From NCBI GenBank assembly GCA_000729835.1, contig JFHB01000166.1, positions 1-64,000 of the forward strand: a stretch of DNA of 64,000 bases. The letters are read 5' to 3'. The notes beneath the pieces are model-generated. The model was given only the letters and a program-made list of their open reading frames with translations. It was not told the DNA's origin and did not search any database. Positions 10,080 through 20,749 of the stretch are shown piece after piece (positions within the stretch are counted from its first letter, which is position 1; each line of letters starts with the position of its first letter). The position numbers were made by a program, and so were the translations under genes. Source of the DNA: Atkinsonella hypoxylon (lineage: Eukaryota > Ascomycota > Sordariomycetes > Hypocreales > Clavicipitaceae).

Positions 10080-12376
10080 GTGCTTTACAAATTAGTTAAG
10101 AGCTAATCCCTATAAATAAAGGAACTATAACGCTTTATAATAGACTATATATAAATAGAGAAGCAGCTTTAAGCTGCAGTAGGCTAGCAGCTAAGGGAAC
10201 CTAAATAGAAGCTTCTACCTATAGTAAACCCTTATAATAGAAATAAATAGAGCTTTTAGGCCTAGTAGATAGTAATTACCTAAAAGCTCTAGGCTAATAG
10301 CGCCTTTATAGGTATAATATAGAACTAGTAGTACTATTTATACTAAAGCTTATTACCTAAGGTTTAGTAAAGAGTAGCTGCCTATTATAAAGCAGATAAA
10401 GTAAAAGAATACAATATATAGAGATTCCTTAATTACTTAAAATTAGTCTTTATAGATTCTTACTAGTAAAACTAAGCTTTAATTAAGCTTAATTAGCTTT
10501 AATAAGGTAGTAATAAGTAGTTTATAGAATTCTATATTTATTTTAAGGAGAAAATTACGCTAGTAAAAGGGGCTAACTAGAACAACAGTATAAAGTTAGC
10601 TAAGTTATAGATAGCGCTTAATAAAGAAATAAGGGATTATAGTATAAAAAGAGATATTTTACGTTATAACTACCTTTAGGCAGTAAAGCGCTACTATAGT
10701 ATTACACTAAACCTTAAGTTATATTACATTAAGGAATAGTACTAGTAGAAATGCAGCTTTAGCTCTAAAGGGCCTTAGAATAGTAACACTAAAATAACTA
10801 AGGTTAATGCTATAGAAACCTAATAGAAATAGAAAGAGAGCATAAAGAAATCTAGAGTAAGATAACTAAATAAGGATACTTTATAAGTAAAGTAGGTATT
10901 TAAGGCTAAACTTAAAAAATACTGCTAAAAAAGGCAATGCCTTTAATATAGGTTATTTTAATACTATATTTAAGAATATAGATTGTAATTAGCAAAATAT
11001 AGGCTAGAGTTAACTAGTATATAGGTAGTAGCAATAAACAATATACAGAAAAAGAACTCTAATAAGTTAGAAAAAGGCTTACCTTTAGCCTTAAGCTTAA
11101 TATAGAGGTAAAAGTAATATAGATAATATAATAACTCTTACCTAATAGGCAGCTAAAAGAAGAATATAGAGAAATAACTAAAAAAATAAATATATTACTG
11201 TTCCTTATCTCTATACTCTTTAACTAACTATTGTTCTATAATATATAAATAAATAATAAGTATAACTACTTTACTATAATAAGTAAGAGTTTAGCGTAAT
11301 ACCTTAGCTTAAAGTAAGTTTTACTGCTGTATAAAAGAATAGTATAAACAGCAGTAAAGGTTAAATAGTAGTTCTATAATAGCTACTAAAGAAGCACCTT
11401 AATTACTTCTTTAGTTTACTTATAGGTAGATATTAACAGCTAGATCTTCTTAGTAGTAGCCTATATAATCCTAGGCTTAACCTAAGATTATATCTTTAAG
11501 AGTCTATAGTTAGCCTATAATAGAATTGTCCTTAATGCTACTAGCTAAAGCTTATTAGTAAGTAAGGCTAAGGGCTTTATAATCTAAGCAGTAAGCTCTT
11601 AGGGCATTAAGAACCTAATAAAACTAGTGTTAGTAGTAGTTTATAGCGCTCTAATAAAATAGAGTAAGAGCTAGAAGGTTACTATATATTTTATTGCTAT
11701 AAGCCTTTAGGAAATTACCTCTATATTATTATTATAAATCTCTCTAAAAGGCCTTAATCTACTAATAGTGCTACCTAAATTAAAGGATTTTTATAATCTT
11801 TTTAAAGAAGAGAAGGCCTAAGACCTTCTACTGTATAGAGAAGGGCTAGATTACTATATTAGGCTAAAACAGCAGCTAGATAGCTCCTTACTATTACTAC
11901 TGTAGGCTCTACTATACAATATACTATAGAACTATTTATTAGAAATTAGAAAATAGGTAATAGACCTAATAGATAAAGAATAGATTTAAGCTAGCTTCTT
12001 CTTAGCAGTAGTACCTATCTTTCTAGCTAAAAAGCTAAGTAAAGAATAGTAATTCTATATTAATTATTAAGCCTTTAATAAGATTATAGAATAGAACTAT
12101 TACTCTCTCCTCTTAATAAAAGAGACACTTAAGTTGTTATTAGAGGTATATTAGTTTACTAAGCTAGATGTATAGTTAGCCTTCTATAGGATCTAGATAG
12201 TAAACAGTAAAGAGCACCTTATAGCGTTCTACACCTAGTTTAGCCTCTTTAAATAGCTAGTTTGCCCCTTTAGGTTAATAGAGGCCCTAGCTATATTCTA
12301 ATAATACATTAATAGTGCACTAGAAGAGGCCCTTAGAGATTATATAACTGCTTATTTAAACAACGTCCTTATTTAT
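10080..12376 (+). pseudogene. gag and partial pol of A2
   Basis: This is a truncated, RIP-broken Gag-Pol remnant collinear with A1, A3 and A4. It keeps the CCHC region near 10935-10980, the ILGL motif near 11470 and the start of reverse transcriptase from about 12110. The active-site box reads YLNN at 12353-12364. The second Asn fits a TGAC-to-TAAC RIP change. The first Asn is shared by every A copy and may be ancestral. The frame ends where C1 begins. Confidence 0.8.
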
Positions 12377-15300
12377 TATTGAAAATAATAGGGATTAGAA
12401 GCCGGCTTAGCATCTAGCATATTGAATCTTTCTAGGGCTTCGAGGATGTATTGAGATTAATGGATTTTAATAGACCTTTTAGACCTATTACGGGTGATTT
12501 GAACGCCTAGGAAGAATTCTGCTGGTCCTCTATCTTCTATTGGATAAGCTTGATTTAGTAGCTTTTTAAGCTTATTAATATATCGTAAATCAGGCCCAAT
12601 TAGAAGACAGTCATCTACATAAGTAGCAATATACGTAGATGTAGCTGGGTTATAAAAGACTGCTGGGTCTAATATAAGAGGTTTAAATCTATGCTTTTGA
12701 AGTAATTCTGTTAGAATTTGCTGCCATTCTCTAGGACTTTGCTTTAAACCATAGAGGGATTTTTCTAGCTTAATTACTTGCTCTTTAGAGGGCTTGTAAT
12801 TACAGCTTTTTAGTAGCTTAGCTACTGATAGCGATGCTTGCTCTGCAAATTCAACGAATCTATCTAGGATTTCTATATAAATAGCTTCTTTTAGCTTGCT
12901 ATTTAAAAACGCTCCTATAAAATCGATTTGCTTGACTTCCTAGTTATTAAAAGCTGCAAGAGCTAATAATATACACTAGCTAGGAGGAATACTAGTTGCA
13001 GCAAAGGTCTCTAGATAGTCTTAACCTTCTATTTGCATAAATCCCTTAGCAATAAGGCAGGCCTTATATTTTATAGAATTATTTTCTTTATCCTTCTTTA
13101 GCCTATAAATAAGCCTATTCTTTAGAACTCTTTAGCCCTTAGGTACTTAGTCTTTCCCTATAAATTTAAAGGTTCTAGCAGCTAATAGCTGCTTAAATTC
13201 GCTATAGGTAGCTTCTATCTAATGCTGCTTAGCAGAGCTTTTTAGGGCTTACTTCTACGTGTTAGGAAGTTCATCCTTATTACTATTAGAAGTAATAGCT
13301 GCTTTAGTCCTTGCCTTAAAGCATAGATCCTTAATTAAGGAAAATATATCTCTATCTAGATCTATAGCATTAGCATTAATAGATTCAGCTTCAGCTTCTA
13401 TAGGTTCTATATTAGCCTAAGGGGCTTCTATAGTTATAGGGGCTTTAGGGGCCTCTATAGCTTCTATAGGGTTGCTTAGTAGAAGAGCTTAATCTATAGG
13501 TTCTAGTGGATGATTCAGCACATCTAGATGACTAGGATAAGGATACTTAGGAGTATAATTATCTACTAATTGCTAGTTATCGATTTCTCCCTCTAAAGGA
13601 TTATCCACTATAGAACTAATAGGAACCTTAGGGATGCCCTAAGAAATAGGGCCTATTCCTTCTATAATTTTAACGAAGCTAGTCTTAATAATAGCTCGTT
13701 TAGAGGGGATGTATATTAGATATACATTAGAACCTAGTGTAGCTAAAAGTCTACTAGGAATAGTTCTTTTAGCTAGCTTCTGCAACCTAGATCTCTGTTC
13801 TAATAGGATTAGAACTTCGCAATAGGAGCCTATAGCTCTAATTTTGGAAAAATTAGGCTTATAGGTCTTAGAAGGCTCTAAATTAGCTAGATATAGCTAT
13901 TTAGGACTTAGTAGTTTAGTACTATTTGCAGTAGTATTAACTAAATCTACTATAGCAAAAAGGATGTAAGACTATAGATACAGAAGTAATTGTAACCACT
14001 GTAGGGTAGCACGCAAACGGTTTAGAAGTACCCTTATAGCTCTCTCTATTAGCCTATTTTGTTTATAAATATAGGGGCAAGAGGTGCTAAAGTAAATACT
14101 CTTAGAAGATAGCTAAGCTTACAACCTAGTATCGATTTCTGTACCACTATTAAAATAAAGGTATTTAGGGTAGCAGTTATACTAGTTCTTTAATTCCTTA
14201 AAGAAGCCTTTAATGCAGCTATAGAGAGTAGAACTCTCTTTATTAGCTAGATTAAAAGACCACTTATACCGTGATTTTCTATTAATTAGAAAAAGAACTA
14301 GAGGCCTCTTATTGTGCAGTATAGGCTCTATTTTAACGGTATCTCCCTCTATAATATCTAAACATCTAGGGGGGTTAGGAATAGCATGCTTGCTAGGTCT
14401 TCTAACAGCTTTAGCTTAGTTGTAAGCTAGGCAGTTAAAATCCTTTTCCTTAATTTTTGTAAAATCAGGAATACCTTTAGTAATAGAAGCAGTCTTCTTT
14501 AGTAAAGGGAGTCCTATATGCCCTAATCTAACGTGCTAAGTAGTAGCTAATTCTAGGAGCTTCTTATAGGAAGAAGAAGTAGTAGTAGGGGAATTACTAC
14601 TAGAATTATCATTAGAGCTAGCTTCCTGTTGCTCTCTATCTTGCTAGATCTCTTAAGAACCACGGGCCTCGTTTAAGGGATCTAGACGGCTACTTCCTCC
14701 AATATCCAGCAACTTAGGATTTAGACCTTCTAAATCCCTGTTATTAGAAGGAATCTAACTAGGAGCCCGTTTAGGAACTAGGGCTAATGGCTCTATAGCA
14801 TTATTATTGGTATTATCTGCTTCTTCTTCTTTAAAGTTAGATAATTCCTCGATTTAGCTATATTCCTCTAGATTAAAACTAGGCTGTTAAGGGATTTAAA
14901 CCTCTATAGGATAACTAGCATTATAACTGCTATTATAACTATTGCTAGCTAGAAATCCTATATAAGAGAGATTAGCGTGGTTTTTACACACTCTAGGGGT
15001 CTCTTGCCCCTTAAGCTATAAGAAGAAACTATGCTTTTTGGGATTTAGAAGCCTACAGCAGCTTCTATTAGCTAGAAATAGCTAATTTCTAAGGAGAGTG
15101 CTCCCTATTAAATAGTGCTTTAGACTATTAATTAGGTTAGTATCTAAACCTAGGCAATACAGAGCATCCTTTAGAGCTAAAGGCCTGTATTTAGCTGGAT
15201 TTATACTAACTAGTACCTAGAATACAGCAGTTCCCTGTCCTTTAGGATAAATTAAACCTCCTCTAGTAGCAATAGGCGCGGTTTTACCCTTTTTTATAGG

Positions 15301-16878
15301 CTTAAAAGTCCTAAAAAATGCCTTATTGTTAACTATATAACAGGTAGAACCTGTATCGTATAGTAGGCAGTTTTTAATTATTCCGTTAGAGTAATTAAAA
15401 GAAGGGGTATTATTACTAGTAGTACTAGTATCACTAGTAGTAGATTCTGTATCTAAATCGTAAGAATTATCACTACTAGAACTACTAGATTCACTATTGG
15501 AATCTATAGTATCTTGGTTGCTAGTAGATAGGTTATAACAACCTATAGCAAAAGCAGCTTCTTTATCCTTATTCCTAGAATTTTTATTACTTCTTCTTCG
15601 GCTCTTCTACTTCTTCTTATTCTTAGAGGCTTTATCTGTATCTTTAGAGGCATTAGAATTGTTAGAATTAGAATTAAAATCGGAATTCTTCTTCTAATTA
15701 GGAGGATTCTTTCCTTAGTTAGCTTTATTATTATTAGAACTATTAGAATTAGAAGCTTTATAACTAAGAGCCTTAAATATAGAGGAGCTTTTATCTCTTT
15801 ATTCTTCTAATAAGTTAGCTATAAGGAACTGTAAATTCAGCATTTTTACAGATAGACCTTGTGCTCTAGTAGCTCTAATAGAATATTGCTGCCTTTTAGC
15901 CCAGCTAGGGAAGGTCTTCTTTAAAGCATTAATATAATAATTTACCTAGTCGATAGAATCGATAGCTACACCACAGAGCTATAATCTAGCTAGTAAATTA
16001 TTAAATTTAACATTAAAGGCCTCTAAAGATCCCTTATAGTTCGAAAACGATAAGTTATAATAACTAGCATATAGCATACTACGTTATATTTTAGCACTTT
16101 GCAAATACTGCCTAACTAGAACGTTATAGGCATCTACAGGGGACTTATGCTAGCTTATAGCAGCTTAAGGTCTAGATTAGCAACTATCTCTTATAATTAT
16201 AAGGATAATAGCTTGTTCTAAATCTACTAAAGTACTAGCTATACTAGGATTATTAATAAATTAAGGGAATCCTAGTGCCCTAAATTAAATAGTTAAAGCT
16301 TGCTTCTACTGTTCAAAATTTTTAGGGCCTTTTAGCTTAGCAGCCTCTAGAATTAAGTGGACCTTCTTATTTAACTCTTTTATAGTGCCTTCATTAAAAG
16401 CAGGCAGAAAAGTAGCACTATTAGAGGAACTAGAAGGTTTAGGGACTTCAAAAGAGACTTTAGAAGTCTTAGAAGTAACAGGATCTGCCTTAGAAGACCC
16501 TATTAAGAGATTACCTATAGATGTAATTATAGTATCTAATTTACTTAGTAAATTAGCTATATTACCTTTATTTTAGCTTTGTTTTGCTTCACTATGCCTA
16601 ATAAATCTATTTAGGGTCTCTTGTTGCTTATCCATTTAAGCTTTTAGATTAGCTTAAACATTATAGACTTACACTACTCTTTCAGAAGCTAATATAGCTT
16701 CCTTTAGAGCCTTCTTAGCTGTATAATCTTCTTTATCAGAAGAGGAATCTACTGGCTAAGGGGGGGATCTAGCTAGACTAGGAAAGCTAGTAGCAGCAGC
16801 TAGATTAGCTGGTGTACTAGAACCACTACCCCTTTTAGGGCTTATGCTCTTTCCCTTACTTGTTCCTTTTAGTGCCAT
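12376..16878 (-). pseudogene. gag-pol polyprotein of Copia element C1
   Basis: This is a single frame of about 1500 codons starting at ATG 16878 (MALKG...). The start, the protease motif and the reverse-transcriptase motif are all in one frame. Gag occupies roughly the first 430 codons. The aspartic protease reads YDTGST, with its Asp at 15357. A GAG-pre-integrase segment has RLGHIGL near 14520. In the integrase core, the Asp positions read Asn and NRLIERA keeps its Glu (near 14060). Reverse transcriptase contains LYGLKQSPREW and an intact YVDD at 12610-12621. The frame runs into the LTR remnant and stops at the junction with A2. I see a few dozen TAA/TAG stops, mostly at Gln or Trp positions, and no frameshift between these landmarks. 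RNase H is missing. Confidence 0.9.
12377..12397 (-). repeat. 21-bp remnant of the C1 3' LTR
   Basis: These bases equal the terminal 21 bp of the C-family LTR (compare 17844-17864 and 54473-54493). The preceding element sequence is reverse transcriptase, so RNase H and about 680 bp of LTR have been deleted between the AKPAS region of pol and this remnant. Confidence 0.85.
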
Positions 16879-17829
16879 TTTTAAGGATTTTAATAGCTAA
16901 TTTAACGCACTTTATAGCTAATTATAGCCTAAATTACAGTGGAAAAAGTAGTAAATAATAGGTAATAACCTCTTGTAGATATCAATAGATTGCTCTATTA
17001 TAGGCCTAGAAGTGCCCTATATCTTTAGAAATTATACTAAGATTTTTCTCCAATTTCTTTTGTAACAGGTATAACAGGCTCTAAAGGCTGCGTTGTATTG
17101 CGATCTATATACATATACAATTTATATAGCAGACTAGATTAACAAGCGGTCGCAAGGGGCATAAAACATAGGTCCTAGCTATTTTTAGCTAAAAAATTCA
17201 GGAGATTCTTCTCTAATTAGGTTCCAATAAATCAGTGGAGACCTAAGCACAGCTAATTTAGGGATATCCAGCTAATTCCTACTTTAAAATCCTAACTAGT
17301 AGGATTACTACATAAATTAATTCTATAACTAAAAACACAGGAATATCTAACAGCAACAAGAGCTGTTAGGCGTGCACTATAAATTGTAGTATAGCTACTA
17401 ACAGAGGTGCATAGAGTGCACAATATACAAGATAACAGCACAACAACGAGCAATGCAGTGCAGCGCTAAGCTTATTTCTTGATAGAAAAAATTAATTAGG
17501 CAGTGCCTAATAAAACGATTTGCAGTGCGAATGTAATGTATATAGATGTATATATTTTGATGTTGCGCAACAATAGAACCTAGCTATTAAGAATAGCTTT
17601 AAAAGTGTATATATATAGGGTGTATAGAACTAGTGCAGGAGGCACAGGGTGGGCAGAATGAAAACACTAGTATAGTGGCTAGCGATGTATGTACAGCAGG
17701 TATTAATAGCTTCCAGCAAGCTACTAATAGCAGCAATAGCTGCTAGCGCAGGTCTCAATATAGCTTCTAGTGGGTAATACAGTACACAATAGTAGATTTC
17801 AGCGGGCTAACAGCTTGCAGATAGGTCTT
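16879..17829 (-). other. Leader of C1 between primer site and gag
   Basis: This is about 950 bp of non-coding leader. It is one of the least RIP-mutated stretches of the window, with many CpA, TpG and CpG left, especially at 17340-17830. I see no convincing open frame. The C2 copy has the same leader from about 63237 to 63749, where another D element interrupts it. Confidence 0.7.
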
Positions 17830-17843
17830 CCGGGCTTATAACC
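17830..17843 (-). promoter_or_regulatory. Primer binding site of half-initiator-tRNA-Met type
   Basis: The plus strand reads CCGGGCTTATAACC immediately beside the 5' LTR. The minus-strand site GGTTATAAGCCCGG matches the anticodon stem-loop of initiator tRNA-Met (GGTTATGAGCCC) with one G-to-A change. Known Copia elements such as Drosophila copia and yeast Ty5 prime from an internal half of this tRNA and not from its 3' end. Identity rests on the motif and its position. Confidence 0.8.
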
Positions 17844-18546
17844 TATTGAAAATAATAGGGATTATAGGACTAGATAGAAGAGGGTAGTGGTCTCTTATAT
17901 TTAGCACCTATAATTGCTCCTAGCAATTATTATATAGTAGAAGCAGCAGCGGCCTAAATCAAGCTGTAATGTATAGTATAGATTACGTAGAGGCAATAGA
18001 TAACTGTAATAGTAGTATCTTTATATTGAGAGCGCTGTAACGAACAAGTAAGGGTAGGATCTTAAATCTTTCTAGTCCCTTATAGACCTACTAACTATAT
18101 CAGCGGGCTGTAGTTGCTAGAAGGGGCTTATAAGCTACTTTATAATTTCCGCAAAAAGATTTACTATATAAAAACAAAAAAATCAACTTACGGCTATATA
18201 AACGAGACGCTTTTATGCACAATTTAATAAATTCCACTAATAATAAGCAACCCTTATAAGCAACTCTATCTAACAATTATACTATTAAATAGCCCTAATT
18301 CTTAGCTTTTAAATAGTATACTTCTTGAATTTCTACTATTGCTAGTTGTAGAGAAAATCGCTGTTAAAGTTGACTATAGGTTAGGTAACTTTGCCTTAGT
18401 CGATTATAGATGTTTCGCATCTAGTAACAGCGATATCTCTACCAAAAATCAACGTAACAAGACCTAGTTAGGGTCACGTGATAGAGCAACTAACAGGCAA
18501 CTAGCAAGCATAAAAATAGGCTATACAGGGTAGCTTATTTTTAACA
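17844..18546 (-). repeat. 5' LTR of C1 (703 bp)
   Basis: On the minus strand it runs from TGTTAAAAATAAGC to TATTTTCAATA. The same unit occurs as solo LTRs at 30103-30798 and 54473-55164, where TSDs fix the ends. The original ends were probably TGTTG...CAACA. Confidence 0.92.
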
Positions 18547-20268
18547 ATGATTAATGTATATATTAGAAGCAATATATTCTTCTTTAGGTTTAAATAGTAG
18601 TAGTATTATAGCTTAAGTGTAGTTACTGTTGTTGTTCCTCTCTTAGAATAGAGTATCTAGGTTTACTAGAATTAATAACTCTAAACTACTAGAAGAAAAG
18701 GATAGTAGTAGTAGATTTTCTGCAGAAGGGACAGAAGGGGTTAGAAGTAGCTCTATAAAGGCTAGTTAGTTCTATAGGCTACAGGAATTTACTCTGCAGG
18801 TAGTCTGTTGCCCTTAGCGTAGTATTCTAGTGTTTAACTGTTAAAAGTAGCTAAATAATAGCCTAAAGAGATAGAAAAAGCAGTAGCTATAATAGTATTA
18901 ATAAATTTATAAAGATTTTATAATGTATAAAGGTGTAAGGAAAAAGTTATATAGTAGAAAGCGCAAAAAATCGCAAAAGTAAAGGCAAATTTATAGGGAA
19001 AAGTAGGTTAAAACAATAGTATATAGATTTATAGGTGTTTTCTTTCTAACCTCCTATAATTCTATAATATAGGTTAATTTTAATAGTTCTAATAATAATA
19101 AATAAGGAAATAAGGAAAGAGATACTAAGAGATTTAAACAATCTATTATATAATAAAGGAAATTAAGACTTATAAGGAAAAGAGTTAGTAGTAGGCTTCT
19201 ACTAGCTAATTTAGGGTTTTCTAGTAGGCTATATTACTCTTTTAATAACGCTAATACTCTTCTTTCTAATTTATAGAGTGTTTCTATAGATATTTATTTA
19301 TAATTTTAGAAGCATTAACTTTAAGCTTATCTTTAGCAATCTATTAGTTATTTTTAGTAAAGAACCCTTTCTATTGTATAAGGAACTCTAAATGCAGCTT
19401 ACTTAACCTACTGCAGAAACGTTAGATTTAATAGGCATAAATTTGCTTAATTTCCTAATAGTCCTCTGTACTAAACCCTTCTATTGCAATTAGCAGCAGT
19501 AGTTACTCTTTCTAGTTAAAAGGGTTTTTACTTTGTCTTAGCTTCTAAAGGTAAGCTGCTAATACTACTAGGTATACGTATAAATCTAGTAGGAAATCTA
19601 GGCAAAACAACAATAGGTTTATTTTTATAAGAACCTTATATAGCTTTATCTATTAAGGAGACTATTTCTTTTTTAGCTTTCTTAGAAGTATATATCCTTA
19701 GTGTAATTATAGGTAGACTATATTCTCTACTTTAATGTTAATAGGCTTATACTAGGCGTTGTATTTAATCTTACTTAAGGTATTTACTATACTAATAGCT
19801 GTTTCTACCTCTTGCTAGTATAGCTTCTAAAGTATAGCTATATTGCTTGTATTTATTCTATCGCTAGGAACATTATTTAATTAAATTAGATTAACAACAG
19901 TAGCTAGTTAGAAACTATATATAAGTTTGTTAAAGGAAATCTCTATACTAGCTACTACTATATTATTAAGTTAGTGCTATAGTGCTAGAAGTATTGCAGT
20001 CTATAGTGTATCTAGATTTATAACTGTATAGTATTAAACAGCAATAATAACTGTTTAATTCTTCTATTTAGCTATTCTATCTATCTATAGGTAGTAAGCT
20101 GTAGCTATAAGCAATTTGCTTCTAATTTAGGTAAATATACTTCTTTAAACGTTAGAAACAAACTTTAGATCTCTATTGCTTATAATCTACTTAAGAAGGC
20201 TCTAGTTTAATAAATACAGTATCTATAATAGCAGTTCTACCTAAATTTCTGCTATATATATTGTATAC
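18547..20268 (-). pseudogene. 3' part of F (after the integrase core), unrecognised
   Basis: This segment continues F beyond the A3 insertion, as the shared TATAC on both sides of A3 shows. It should hold the integrase C-terminus and the 3' region. Some stretches on the minus strand have long low-stop runs, for example about 19480-19720, but I cannot assign a domain. The left end is a sharp junction with the C1 LTR. No F LTR sequence such as that at 42874-43070 is seen here. Confidence 0.5.
20264..20268. repeat. TSD of A3 (TATAC), left copy
   Basis: TATAC at 20264-20268 is repeated at 28352-28356, directly flanking A3. Confidence 0.9.
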
Positions 20269-20591
20269 TGTTATGGACTTAAGCCTTAGGCTTAGGTCTT
20301 TCAGTAGAGGGAGGACAGTAGGAGAGGGACAGAGGTCTATATAGGTAAAGGGATAGAAGTAAGCTGTATTCGTCTAGGGGTTAGCTAGGCTTCACTAGGC
20401 CCTAGAGAGAGGACCTTAGCTATAGAGTATATACTAAAAGGGGCTTCTAAGGGGATAAATCTACCCCTAAATATATAGTATAGAGGTATAGAGAGGCTTC
20501 TAGTTCCTTCTCTCTTTCTCCTTTTCTCTCTATAATTATAGTTCTTATTATAAACACTAGTTAGTAGTAGCTACTAGGTTAGTCTATTATA
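20269..20591 (+). repeat. 5' LTR of A3
   Basis: It is 323 bp and starts TGTTATGGAC (outer end intact). It ends CTATTATA (inner end RIP-mutated). Confidence 0.95.
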
Positions 20592-20749
20592 TACTATAAT
20601 TATTCTATAGATAGAACACTAGTAAGAACAATATTATTTAGTTATAGCAATAAAGGCCTAGCTAGTTAGCCTAAGTACCTTTTTAACCTCTATAGAGGGG
20701 TAGGGGAAAATACAGTAGAAATTAGCTAAAAAGTAATAGAAATTGCAGC

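Larger units (their letters stand above)
9601..12376 (+). mobile_element. Ty3/Gypsy chromovirus copy A2, truncated in reverse transcriptase
   Basis: A2 has a complete 5' LTR, leader, gag, protease and the first part of reverse transcriptase, then stops abruptly at 12376. There C1 begins, 12 bases after the YLNN box. No continuation of A2 is found to the right of C1: the sequence at 18547 belongs to element F. The remaining 5.3 kb of A2 has therefore been lost and not merely displaced. Confidence 0.9.
12377..18546 (-). mobile_element. Ty1/Copia element C1, with its 3' LTR nearly deleted
   Basis: Reading on the minus strand from 18546: a complete 5' LTR, a half-tRNA primer site, a leader of about 950 bp, a gag-pol frame, and only the last 21 bp of the 3' LTR. 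It is clearly less RIP-mutated than its neighbours. The flanks do not match: left is TTTAT inside gypsy copy A2, right is ATGAT inside element F. The locus is therefore not a simple insertion. It looks like a recombination product between copies, or one end was deleted. Confidence 0.9.

Noticed and set aside
16385..16576. 63-codon plus-strand frame
   Set aside because: It is antisense to the gag frame of C1, begins at GTG, and recurs at 62743-62934 only because C2 is another copy. It is a shadow of gag.
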